From: Chthoniobacterales bacterium
Lineage (GTDB): Bacteria; Verrucomicrobiota; Verrucomicrobiia; Chthoniobacterales; UBA10450
Reading direction: 5' to 3'
Length of the DNA: 12,917 nt
NCBI GenBank assembly: GCA_013697365.1
Contig: JACCXA010000177.1
Coordinates: 1 to 12,917, forward strand
The translations under genes and the position numbers were made by a program. Below are positions 5,602 to 12,894 of the stretch, piece by piece. How positions within the stretch are numbered: the stretch's first letter is position 1; the number at the start of each line of letters is the position of its first letter. Below the pieces are notes generated by a model. The model worked only from the letters and a program-made list of their open reading frames with translations, was not told the origin of the DNA and made no database searches.

Positions 5602-6372
5602 ATGAAATTATCCCTTCCGCGCGCTCTTCTTTTTCTTCTCGCGATTTCTGGCAGCGCACTCGCCAGCAACAGCGTCGTCAATCTTTCGCATTACGACGAA
5701 ATGCGTCCGGACTTCGTGCGAATGCGGGAGCAGGGGATCGTGGGCGTGATCCACGAAGCGAGTTATCCGCGCTACGTGCGCGATGCGAGATATGCCGCGC
5801 GGCAGGATGCGGCGGTCGGAGCCGGGCTGCTCTGGGGCGCTTATCATTTTGCCGATGCCACCAATCCACTACGCCAGGCGGATCACTTTCTTCAGGTCGT
5901 TGAATCAACCTGGGAACGAGCCAGGCCCGGCAGCCGGCCCGGCGAGGTTCTGCTTGTCCTTGATTTCGAAAAGAATGGCCACTACCCGGGCGGCACGATG
6001 CGCGTGGATCAAGCCGTGCAATTCATCGAGCGAATCCATGAACGGACAGGGAAATATCCCGGTCTTTACTCGGGCGAGTACCGGATTCGCGATGTCCTAA
6101 ACAGTTCGAAGGTTACTTCCGCGCAGAAGAACGTCTTCACGAAATGCTGGCTTTGGGTGGCGAATTACCACTACCAGCCGCGGATCGTCTTACCCTGGAG
6201 CAACTGGCGAATGTGGCAATACACTGGCGACGGCGTCGGCGATCTGCCGCGCGCGACCCATCCAAAAAGCATCGCGAACATCAAAAACGCGGAGCGCAAT
6301 ATGTTCCGCGGCAGCGCCAGCGAGGTTCGCGCCTTCTGGGAAGCGAAGGGGTGGACTCCGGGCGACGAATGA
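5602..6372 (+). CDS. Secreted glycoside hydrolase family 25 (lysozyme-like) protein
   Basis: The product has 256 residues with a signal peptide (about 1-22, ending GSALAS). The GH25 barrel landmarks are present in order: VVNLSHYDEM (25-34), GIVGVIHEAS (45-54), GAGLLWGAYHFAD (73-85), LLVLDFEKN (117-125) with the catalytic Asp121 and Glu123, GLYSGEYRIRDVL (154-166), CWLWVANY (182-189) and WRMWQYTGDGVGD (202-214). GH25 enzymes cleave the MurNAc-GlcNAc bond of peptidoglycan. The first family Asp (in the usual xDxSxxxG block) is Asn27 here, which could reduce activity or change the mechanism. The start at 5602 sits directly at the signal peptide; there is no Shine-Dalgarno. It starts 36 bp after the SGNH stump, and the next secreted protein follows after 30 bp, so the two may be co-transcribed. 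Role: cell-wall turnover or attack on neighbours. Confidence 0.88.
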   Translation: MKLSLPRALLFLLAISGSALASNSVVNLSHYDEMRPDFVRMREQGIVGVIHEASYPRYVRDARYAARQDAAVGAGLLWGAYHFADATNPLRQADHFLQVVESTWERARPGSRPGEVLLVLDFEKNGHYPGGTMRVDQAVQFIERIHERTGKYPGLYSGEYRIRDVLNSSKVTSAQKNVFTKCWLWVANYHYQPRIVLPWSNWRMWQYTGDGVGDLPRATHPKSIANIKNAERNMFRGSASEVRAFWEAKGWTPGDE

Positions 6373-6402
6373 CACGCAGGCGAACCCAAACAACATGATC
6401 TT

Positions 6403-6951
6403 ATGAAAACAGCATTTCTGTACGCAGTCTGCTTCCTCTTCGCGGCGAGCGCAGTGCTTGCGCAGATCGCATCGGCTCCGGTAAAAGTCGGCGCGTTCAC
6501 ATTCGCGGTCCCGAAGGGCTGGACGAACGTGAAGCCTTCGTCGCCGATGCGGCAGGGCCAGTTCGAGGTAGCGCAGGGAACGGCCAAAGCGGAGGTCACG
6601 CTCTTTCACTTTGGCGGAGGGAGCGGGACTGCCGCGGACAACGTTGCGCGCTGGTTCAGTCAGTTCGCAGGCAGTGAGGCGACTCGCAAAACGGAGAGCA
6701 TCCAGGCTGGCGAAGTGAAAATCACCTTTGTCACAGCCGAGGGAACTTTCAGCAGTGGGATGCCGGGTGGCCCGAGCACGCCGATGTCGGGGCACGCGCT
6801 CTGCGGCGCGATCCTGGAGCATCCTTCAGGCGACGTTTACGTGAAGATGATGGGGCCTGAAGCGGTGGTGAAAGGCGCAACGGAAGCCTTCAAGGAGATG
6901 GTCGCCGAGGCCGCAAAGACCGCGGTGCCAGCGGAGAAGACGGGCTCGTAG
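6403..6951 (+). CDS. Small secreted protein of unknown function (PsbP/Mog1-like character)
   Basis: The 182-residue product has a signal peptide (MKTAFLYAVCFLFAASAVLAQ, cleavage near residue 20) and no other membrane segment. The mature part opens with FTFAVPKGWTNVKPSSPMR, continues with alternating strands including AEVTLFHFGGGSGTAADNVARW and a glycine-rich loop (FSSGMPGGPSTPMSGHA), and ends with a helix rich in Ala and Glu. The F-x-VP-x-GW opening followed by a strand-rich body resembles small periplasmic proteins of the PsbP/Mog1 type, but I do not recognise a named family and assign no activity. It follows the GH25 gene by 30 bp on the same strand. A bidirectional terminator lies immediately after the stop. 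Confidence 0.75.
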   Translation: MKTAFLYAVCFLFAASAVLAQIASAPVKVGAFTFAVPKGWTNVKPSSPMRQGQFEVAQGTAKAEVTLFHFGGGSGTAADNVARWFSQFAGSEATRKTESIQAGEVKITFVTAEGTFSSGMPGGPSTPMSGHALCGAILEHPSGDVYVKMMGPEAVVKGATEAFKEMVAEAAKTAVPAEKTGS

Positions 6952-6954
6952 TCA

Positions 6955-7012
6955 TTAGACTGAAGATCCGCTCCAGGCGCGTTTTTCTCGGCGCGTGCGC
7001 TCTTCAGACTAA
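6955..7012. terminator. Bidirectional terminator between convergent genes
   Basis: TTAGACTGAAGA (6955-6966) pairs with TCTTCAGACTAA (7001-7012) in 11 of 12 positions. GC-rich inner segments and a T run (6982-6986) lie between. It separates the secreted-protein gene from the convergent symporter gene and overlaps the latter's stop codon. Confidence 0.6.
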
Positions 7013-8337
7013 GAGCGCCGGCGATCGAGCAGAATCGCCACGAGCATGTCGCTCATCACATTCACACCGGAACGGACGCGAGCAATGATCCAGTCGACTG
7101 GCAGGATCAACGGAATCGCAACCAGGATGAGCTGTTCGGGCAACCCGGCCGCCGTCAGGACCAGCGGCAGGACGATGAGGCCGGCTTCCGGAATTCCGGC
7201 CACGCCGATGCCTGCCATAAGCGATGCGAGCACCACGACCGCCTGCTGCCCGACCGTCAGATCGAAGCCGTAAGCCTGCGCGAGAAAAAGCGCGGCCATC
7301 GCTTCATACAAGGTGATGCCGTCGTTGTTCAGGTTCGTGCCGACACAGGCGGCGAGCCGCGCTGATTCGTCGGAAACACCAATCTTCTCTTTCAGGCATT
7401 CCAGAGTCACCGGCACGGTGGCGAGACTGCTGTTGCAGGAGAGCCCGGTCAGGATCGCATCCGCGCCGCCTCCGATGTAGGTGCGGGGTGTCTTGCGACC
7501 GACGAGCCACGCGACCAGCGGGTAGTAGATAAGGCTGTGAATCCCGAGACCCAGAAGAATCACGCCGAGAAATCCGCCGAGCGCCTGAAACACGGCGATG
7601 CCGGAACGGCCGACGACCTGCGCGACGACGCCAAAGACAGCGAAGGGAACTGCCTGCACGACCCAATGCAGCATCTGGATGAGCGTGTGATAAAACGCTT
7701 CTACAAACCGCTCCACCGGCTGAAATGTGGCGGCGTCGCCTCGTGCTTCCTGCCGCGATTTCACCTTGCGCAAGGCGGCCCCGCCGAGCAGCCCGAGCAG
7801 CACCACGGTGATGACGTTATTCCTGAGGAAGGGATCGATCAGGCTTTCGGGAACGTACCCGGCGATATTCTTCAACGGATCGAGCGTCGCTTTCGGCGCC
7901 TCCGGCTTCGCGCTCGAGAGCGACCCCGTCTCGTGTTCCACGACTCCCGCGATCTCGTTCAATCGGCCGCGCCATGTGTCCCCGGGGCGGATCGTGTTGA
8001 GTAGCGTCAGTCCGATCGCGAACGCGACCGAGACGTTGACCGCGCAGATGAGAATCAGCCAGCCACCACTCCGCGCGGAGATCTTGACGCGCAGGAACGC
8101 GTCGAGAATCGCGAACAAAATCAGCGGGACTGCGAGTGCTTTGAGCAGCCGGATGACGAGCAAGCCGAGCTGCCCAAGATCGTCGTTGCGCAATCCGCCG
8201 ACGATTGGTCCAGTCTTGAAGATCACCCCGAGCAGGACCCCGAGGGCGACGCCGATGAGCACTCGTGCATAGAGCGGCAGGCGCGAGACTTTCCAGGCAG
8301 AGCGCTTCTCCGGTTGAGGCTGAGCTGCGGAATCCAT
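7009..8337 (-). CDS. Dicarboxylate/amino acid:cation symporter (DAACS family)
   Basis: The 442-residue product is a polytopic secondary carrier of the GltP/DctA/Glt_Ph family, which takes up dicarboxylates or acidic amino acids with Na+ or H+. The HP1 serine block reads SCNSSLATVPVT (300-311), TM7 has TNLNNDGITLYEA (334-346) in place of the usual NMDGT, HP2 reads AGIGVAGIPEAG (375-386), and TM8 reads PVDWIIARVRSGVNVMSD (413-430). Against Glt_Ph this keeps D390, R397, N401 and D405, but D394, which holds the substrate amino group, is Ala419. The substrate may therefore lack an alpha-amino group. A long loop lies at about 119-163. I chose the ATG at 8337 (AAGGTG ten bases upstream) over a start 27 codons earlier, which would overlap the divergent promoter and add a non-conserved leader. 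It ends convergently with the preceding secreted-protein gene. Confidence 0.9.
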   Translation of the reverse strand: MDSAAQPQPEKRSAWKVSRLPLYARVLIGVALGVLLGVIFKTGPIVGGLRNDDLGQLGLLVIRLLKALAVPLILFAILDAFLRVKISARSGGWLILICAVNVSVAFAIGLTLLNTIRPGDTWRGRLNEIAGVVEHETGSLSSAKPEAPKATLDPLKNIAGYVPESLIDPFLRNNVITVVLLGLLGGAALRKVKSRQEARGDAATFQPVERFVEAFYHTLIQMLHWVVQAVPFAVFGVVAQVVGRSGIAVFQALGGFLGVILLGLGIHSLIYYPLVAWLVGRKTPRTYIGGGADAILTGLSCNSSLATVPVTLECLKEKIGVSDESARLAACVGTNLNNDGITLYEAMAALFLAQAYGFDLTVGQQAVVVLASLMAGIGVAGIPEAGLIVLPLVLTAAGLPEQLILVAIPLILPVDWIIARVRSGVNVMSDMLVAILLDRRRS

Positions 8338-8365
8338 GCGCCGGCCGCACCTTATGCCAGCGACA

Positions 8366-8377
8366 GCGCCCTGGCGC
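8366..8377. promoter_or_regulatory. Short palindrome between divergent symporter and exported-protein genes
   Basis: GCGCC-CT-GGCGC lies 29-40 bases upstream of the symporter start and about 50 bases upstream of the divergent gene. It is a possible operator, but in GC-rich DNA such a short palindrome may be chance. Confidence 0.2.
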
Positions 8378-8426
8378 GACTGTTTTTCTCTAGTTGAAAG
8401 GGGAGGTGAGCGCGGCATGCTCTCGC

Positions 8427-8951
8427 ATGACTTGCCCGCGGCGGAAATTCTTTTGCGGCGCTCTTCTGGCTAGCTGCGTCGCTCTAAGCTCCCGCGCACA
8501 GGAAGCTGTCGTGCAGGACGAATGGAAAGGCTGTTCGGATCCTGAATCGAGTTTTGTCCTGCGCTATCCGCCGAGTCTGATCCGCTCCATCGCGCCGGGC
8601 GCGACGGCTTGTTCATTCCAAACCGCGGATAGCGATTTCAACCTGGAGGTTGTCGTCGAACCGAATGCCGCGCGCGAGGGTGAGACTCTCGAGAACCGGA
8701 TGGAAAAGGAGATGGATCTGCTCGGCGGCACCGTCACTTACAAGCGCAAGGAAGCGACCTGGTTTGTCCTTTCCGGCGTGACTTCGAACGGGACCGAATA
8801 TTACCGCAAGCTCTACACGAAAGGCCCGCGCTGGGTCTCGCTCCATATGACGTATCCCCACGCGCGCACCGACAAGTTCAACCTCTGGGTGACGCGGATA
8901 GAGAAGAGCTTCGTGCCGTTCACCGAGCGCGAAGAGTTGGCGGCGGAATAG
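8427..8951 (+). CDS. Small exported protein, possible lipoprotein, unknown function
   Basis: From the ATG at 8427 the product has 174 residues. Its N-terminus MTCPRRKFFCGALLASC has a basic n-region (RRK), a short hydrophobic core and a good lipobox LASC, with Cys17 as the lipidation site. Cleavage by signal peptidase I after SSRA (residue 24) is the alternative, and the RRKFF stretch also resembles a twin-arginine signal. The mature domain begins SDPESSFVLRYPPSLIRSIA, continues with strand-like segments (CSFQTADSDFNLEVVVEPN) and ends FNLWVTRIEKSFVPF, a layout seen in small PsbP/Mog1-like periplasmic proteins; no family is assigned. Upstream in-frame TTG (8394) and GTG (8406) starts are possible because a GGGGAGG lies at about 8399-8405, but they add nothing useful. 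It ends four bases before the convergent amidohydrolase stop. Confidence 0.68.
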   Translation: MTCPRRKFFCGALLASCVALSSRAQEAVVQDEWKGCSDPESSFVLRYPPSLIRSIAPGATACSFQTADSDFNLEVVVEPNAAREGETLENRMEKEMDLLGGTVTYKRKEATWFVLSGVTSNGTEYYRKLYTKGPRWVSLHMTYPHARTDKFNLWVTRIEKSFVPFTEREELAAE

Positions 8952-8955
8952 CGCG

Positions 8956-10644
8956 TTAGTCGGTTTTGCCTGGTCCGGCGAGCGCCCGGCCCGGCTTTGC
9001 GCCGGTATGCTCCCCATCGGCTAAAACCTGCACGCCGTTCACGAAAACGTGCTTCATCCCGACCGCGTATTGGTGCGGCTTTGCGAACGTTGCGCGATCC
9101 GCCACCTGCGCCGGGTCGAAGATCGCAATGTCCGCGAACATTCCTTCCTTGATGAATCCGCGGCCGTCGAGGCCAAGATTCGTGGCCGGTAATCCAGAGA
9201 CGCGATGCACGGCAGCGGCCAGCGTAAGGGTTTTCTCCTCGCGCACATACTTTCCGAGGAGGCGCGCGAAGTTTCCAAAAGCGCGCGGATGCGGATTGGC
9301 CTTCAGGAAGACACCTTCCGGTGCGGCGGAAGCTTCATCGGAGCCGAGCGAGACCCACGGTTTTCGCAGCTGCTTCGAGATGTTCTTTTCGGACATCAGG
9401 AAGTAAATCGCGTCCACGCGCGAGCCATCTTCAAGCATTAGATCCATGATCGTGTCGACCGGGTCTGTGCCCCGCTTTTTCGCAACGTCCGCCAGGCTTT
9501 TGCCGGTGAGTGGCTTGAGCTTTTCGTTTTTGAAACCGGTGACCAGAATTCGTTCCGGCGAGCCCGTCGCAAGGTAGAAATTTTCCCATTCGGTCGTAGG
9601 CGTGCGGACGGCTTCCGCGATTTTCCTGCGCTCCTCCGGATTGCGAAGCCGCTCGAACAACGCTTCATAGCCGCCCTGCAAAGCCGAGGGCGGAAGGCAG
9701 GCATTGAGGCCCGTGCCCGCCGCGGGATACAGATACATGTCCGCCGTGATTTTCAGCCCGTCCCGCCGCGCTTCTTCGATCATCTCGAGGGCGCGATCCA
9801 TCTTCTTCCAGTTCTCCTGTCCGGCGGCCTTCAGATGATAGACCTCCGCCGGGATGCGCGCCTCGCGGCTGATACGGATCAACTCCTCGAGCGCTTCGAG
9901 GAGCTGGGCTCCCTCGCTCCGGAGGTGCGAAATGTATTTGCCCTGATATTCCGCCGCGACTTTGCACAGCTCGATCAATTCTTCGGTGCTCGCGTAAAAC
10001 GCCGGAGCGTAGATGAGCGACGAGCCAATCCCGAGTGCACCCGCGGCCATCTCCCGGCGCACGAGTTCGCGCATTTCGTCCAATTGCGCGGGCGTGGCCG
10101 GCTTGTCTTCCAGACCGACGGCGTGCTCACGCAAAGTCGTCGCCCCGATAAATGAAGCTACGTTCGGAGAGACGCCGCGCTTCTCCAAGTATGCAAGATA
10201 CTCAGAGAGCGTGCTCCACTCGATCGCGTATTTAATGTCCTTCTGTTCGGACACGAACCGCTCTTTCATCCGGTCGTTTAACGGGCCCATCGACTCGCCT
10301 TCTCCCATGATCTCGGTCGTCACGCCCTGCCGGATCTCGCTTTGCGAGCGTCCATCTTCGATGAGCGATTCCGTTGACCATGAAAGCATGTTGATGAAGC
10401 CAGGGGCGACCGCGAGCCCTTTCGCTTCGATCGTCTTTTTCGGCCGCGCGCCGGGGAGCTTGCCAACGGCTGCGATGCGATCGCCGGTAATTCCCCCATC
10501 AACCCGCGCCGGAGGTCCGCCCGTCCCGTCGTAGACCGTGCCGCCTTTGATGAGGAGGTCGAACTCGGCCGTTGGCGGCTGAGCGTGCAAAGAGGCGAGA
10601 ACCGTTCCGATCGCGAGACAGAAGCAGGAAAAGAGGCGAATCAT
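8956..10644 (-). CDS. Secreted D-aminoacylase-like amidohydrolase lacking the HxH metal motif
   Basis: The product has 562 residues: a signal peptide (MIRLFSCFCLAIGTVLASLHA), the small amidohydrolase beta-sandwich (DLLIKGGTVYDGTGGPPARVD, 29-49), a TIM-barrel and the C-terminal sandwich end (GMFADIAIFDP, HVFVNGVQVLADGEHTGAKPGR). It belongs to the N-acyl-D-amino-acid deacylase group of the amidohydrolase superfamily. Likely metal or active-site residues are His240 (YISHLRSEG), His270 (EVYHLKAAG) and Asp436 (SLGSDEAS). Where most members read PGFIDxHxH, this one reads PGFINMLSW, so the first two metal His are missing, as in a known-looking subgroup with the same NMLSW signature. A nearby ATG (10653) gives three more residues; longer starts run into the intergenic repeats and the upstream gene. 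It probably hydrolyses N-acyl amino acids or related amides or esters in the periplasm. It follows the DUF885 gene on the same strand. Confidence 0.85.
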   Translation of the reverse strand: MIRLFSCFCLAIGTVLASLHAQPPTAEFDLLIKGGTVYDGTGGPPARVDGGITGDRIAAVGKLPGARPKKTIEAKGLAVAPGFINMLSWSTESLIEDGRSQSEIRQGVTTEIMGEGESMGPLNDRMKERFVSEQKDIKYAIEWSTLSEYLAYLEKRGVSPNVASFIGATTLREHAVGLEDKPATPAQLDEMRELVRREMAAGALGIGSSLIYAPAFYASTEELIELCKVAAEYQGKYISHLRSEGAQLLEALEELIRISREARIPAEVYHLKAAGQENWKKMDRALEMIEEARRDGLKITADMYLYPAAGTGLNACLPPSALQGGYEALFERLRNPEERRKIAEAVRTPTTEWENFYLATGSPERILVTGFKNEKLKPLTGKSLADVAKKRGTDPVDTIMDLMLEDGSRVDAIYFLMSEKNISKQLRKPWVSLGSDEASAAPEGVFLKANPHPRAFGNFARLLGKYVREEKTLTLAAAVHRVSGLPATNLGLDGRGFIKEGMFADIAIFDPAQVADRATFAKPHQYAVGMKHVFVNGVQVLADGEHTGAKPGRALAGPGKTD

Positions 10645-10653
10645 GGGGATCAT

Positions 10654-10750
10654 TAGGAGCGCCGTTTTGGAGGACGGGTTTGTCACCCGTCTGGCAGGTT
10701 GCAAACCCGCCCTGCCCGCGACGACCTCTCCATGCATCAAGGTTAAGGAA
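10654..10750. repeat. Intergenic hairpin modules between the amidohydrolase and DUF885 genes
   Basis: GACGGGT and ACCCGTC (10673-10691) form a perfect 7-bp stem with a TTGTC loop. Next to it, GGCAGGTT pairs with AACCCGCC (10693-10711) with one mismatch around a short loop. Two hairpins side by side in a 97-bp gap, with arms reading as variants of one pattern, look like a dispersed palindromic repeat rather than a single terminator. Confidence 0.5.
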
Positions 10751-12538
10751 TCAAGGTTTCGAACGAAGAACCTGCTCGAGCGAAGCCGGATCGTCCAGCA
10801 GGAGCCACTCGACGACCGAAATTGGCAGGCTGCCATTCTTGATTAAATCGTCATGGAATTGCCCGAGACGGAAATTCGTCCCCTGTTTGTCCCGATATTT
10901 GCCAAGCAAATTCATGATCTGCCATTTCCCGGTGATGTACCAGATCTTCTGCGTCGGGTCCGAGGCTGCTCCGGCCGCTTCGCCTTCCGCTGCCTCGCGA
11001 TCGAGTCCGCCTGCTTCCATGAAGTACTGCACCGCCTGTTCAAAGGTCCATCGCCCCGTGTGCAGGTTCACATCCACGCCAATGCGCGCGGAGCGATAAC
11101 GCGACAGCCGCAGGATCTGGCCGTGCGCCGCGGAGTTTTCAGGATAGAGCCCGCTCCGCAGCAGCATCTCTTCGCCATAAAGCGCCCAGCCTTCGATGAA
11201 GACGCCATCGTCATTCTGCCGTCTGATCTCGTTCGGCACATGGTTCGCAATCGAGAGCTGGAGGAAATGTCCCGGGATGCCTTCGTGCCCGAGGATCGGT
11301 CGCGGGTCTTCAATCGCCGCGCGGATGTAGAAGTTCTTCGACTCCGGATTGTAGGTGGGGATGAAGAAGAAGCCGCTCGGGTCCTGGTCGTAAACCCCGG
11401 GAGGATTCATGAAACCACCGGGGCTGGTCGGCTTGAAGGCCTCCGGCAATTGCCGGATCTGAAACGGTCCGAGGTAATCCGGCAGGGTGAGAAGCTTCTG
11501 GTCCCGGAGGAAACTGATCATCTCATCCTGCCGGCTCTCGTAAGCCTGGAGGAATGACTCCTGGTCCGGCGGGATGCTTTTGCTGCGCGACGGATCCGGG
11601 TCGGCCATCGACGGATCCGGCAGCATCGATTCGAGTGCGCGATACCGCGCCAGCTCGACGCGCCCGATCATCTCCACCTGTGTCGCGTCGAGCGGAAGGA
11701 GGAGCGCGTGCTTGAGGTAGTGATTGTAATTCGCTTCTCCCATCGGCGCGAAGTCCGCCATCTTCGGAATGCGCTTCTCGAGCTCCTCCGCGTAGCTGCG
11801 CAACGCCGCGAGCGCGGCATCCCGCGCTTCTACCAGCTCGTCGCGCTCGTTCGCGGGCAAATCGGCGGCGAGCGTCATGAGGCTGCCGGTGAAGAGCGAA
11901 TCCATAGAGCGCGCGGATTGGATGGCGAGCTGCGCATACAGTTTCACGGGAGCCTGCAGATTGCCGAGGCCCTGTTTAAGCATGGCCGGCATCTGCTTCA
12001 GTCGCGCGGTGGCGGAGAGGGCGCGATTTCCCGGCGTGTCGTATTCCTTCTTGAGCAACGAGAAGATGCCGTTCGAGCATTCCGCCACGTAGATCTGCGG
12101 GTTGGTCCGCTCCGGTTTGAGGATGCGATCGCCGAATTCGACGCGCTCCAGCTGCGCGCGAAACAGGAGCCAATCGATGCGGTCGTCTTTCGGCCACGCC
12201 TCGGTCTTGATTGCGCGCACCTTTTCGAGGAGCCCTTTCACGTATCGCACGCGCTCCGCGACCTTCGTGTCCGAGAAATCGGTCAACCGGCCGTCCCAGG
12301 TGTGCAGGCCCGCATCGCTGCTTCGGACCGGGTAGTTTTCGTTTCGCCAGGCGTAGTACTCATCTGCTACTTTCCGTAGAGCCGCGGCGTCCCCCGGTGC
12401 GCGGGCAGTTTTGGAGGCCGGGCTGGCCCGGGTGATGAGCGCTTTGCTCGTGAGATCGGGTGGGCTTTCCTGCGGTCGTTGCGCGTAGGTCGCGGCGGAA
12501 AGAGTCGTTAGGGCAAGTGCGAAGGAAACTGCTTTCAC
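10751..12538 (-). CDS. Secreted DUF885 family protein, putative zinc metallopeptidase
   Basis: The 595-residue product has a signal peptide (MKAVSFALALTTLSAATYAQ) and then the helical DUF885 body. The metal-binding motif reads GHEGIPGHFLQ (His418, Glu419, His424), and FIEGWALYGEEMLLRSGLY (447-465) supplies the likely third ligand Glu449. DUF885 proteins carry an HExxPGH signature and a gluzincin-like layout; peptidase activity has been suggested for the family but I treat it as putative. Length is normal for the family. It starts with GTG at 12538, because the frame meets a stop soon upstream and the signal peptide begins here; no Shine-Dalgarno is visible. The amidohydrolase follows 106 bp downstream on the same strand, so a common peptide or N-acyl-amino-acid scavenging role is possible. 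Confidence 0.88.
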   Translation of the reverse strand: MKAVSFALALTTLSAATYAQRPQESPPDLTSKALITRASPASKTARAPGDAAALRKVADEYYAWRNENYPVRSSDAGLHTWDGRLTDFSDTKVAERVRYVKGLLEKVRAIKTEAWPKDDRIDWLLFRAQLERVEFGDRILKPERTNPQIYVAECSNGIFSLLKKEYDTPGNRALSATARLKQMPAMLKQGLGNLQAPVKLYAQLAIQSARSMDSLFTGSLMTLAADLPANERDELVEARDAALAALRSYAEELEKRIPKMADFAPMGEANYNHYLKHALLLPLDATQVEMIGRVELARYRALESMLPDPSMADPDPSRSKSIPPDQESFLQAYESRQDEMISFLRDQKLLTLPDYLGPFQIRQLPEAFKPTSPGGFMNPPGVYDQDPSGFFFIPTYNPESKNFYIRAAIEDPRPILGHEGIPGHFLQLSIANHVPNEIRRQNDDGVFIEGWALYGEEMLLRSGLYPENSAAHGQILRLSRYRSARIGVDVNLHTGRWTFEQAVQYFMEAGGLDREAAEGEAAGAASDPTQKIWYITGKWQIMNLLGKYRDKQGTNFRLGQFHDDLIKNGSLPISVVEWLLLDDPASLEQVLRSKP

Positions 12539-12894
12539 GCTGCCGATTCTATTCGGCCCGGTTCATTGCGGAAGCGCAAACGCGAGCGGTCTGAGGGGAT
12601 GCACAAGCGGAGCACGGCCGTCTTGGCTATGCGGCCACCAGGCGTCCCTCCTGGTGGGTTCGGGTGAGGAAGCGCGTCGGTGCGCGATCGATCCGGCGAG
12701 ACGCCAGCGCGCCACACAGCCGGGACGGCTCATGCTCTTCGGGAAGGCTATGCTCCCATCCGTGTCGCAAGCGTAACGAGAAGCAACGCTGAACGAATAC
12801 GCAGCGTGCTGTTGAAGCATCCTGCGGCGACGAACTTTCGCAGGGTTGAAAGCAGAGACGGGAGACAAAGCGATAGAAGAGCGGGAGGGCGGAG
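12539..12894. other. Gene-free stretch with short hairpins
   Basis: No reading frame here resembles a protein; the minus-strand frame at 12627-12905 is rich in Arg, Ser, His and Cys and shows no domain. The stretch holds several perfect short hairpins clustered at 12616-12730. The right part (12780-12890) is purine-rich without recognisable features. The DUF885 promoter should lie in its left end, but I see no convincing -35/-10 pair. Confidence 0.6.
12616..12730. repeat. Array of short palindromic modules
   Basis: Four hairpins follow one another: GGCCG/CGGCC (12616-12636), CCACCAGG/CCTGGTGG (12635-12657, perfect 8-bp stem), GGCG-AGA-CGCC (12695-12705) and AGCCG-GGA-CGGCT (12718-12730). The last two share the layout of a short GC stem around a purine triplet. 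The density is far above what a single terminator needs. They resemble dispersed intergenic palindromes rather than a CRISPR array, since neither unit length nor spacing is constant. Confidence 0.55.

Noticed and set aside
8338..8418. 27-codon N-terminal extension of the DAACS carrier
   Set aside because: It covers the divergent promoter region, is Arg-rich, and is not part of the family fold.
10645..10836. 64-codon N-terminal extension of the amidohydrolase
   Set aside because: It crosses the hairpin-filled gap and the end of the DUF885 gene and would bury the signal peptide.
12616..12730. CRISPR-like array
   Set aside because: The palindromic units differ in sequence and length and have no regular spacing or shared repeat, and no cas gene is near.
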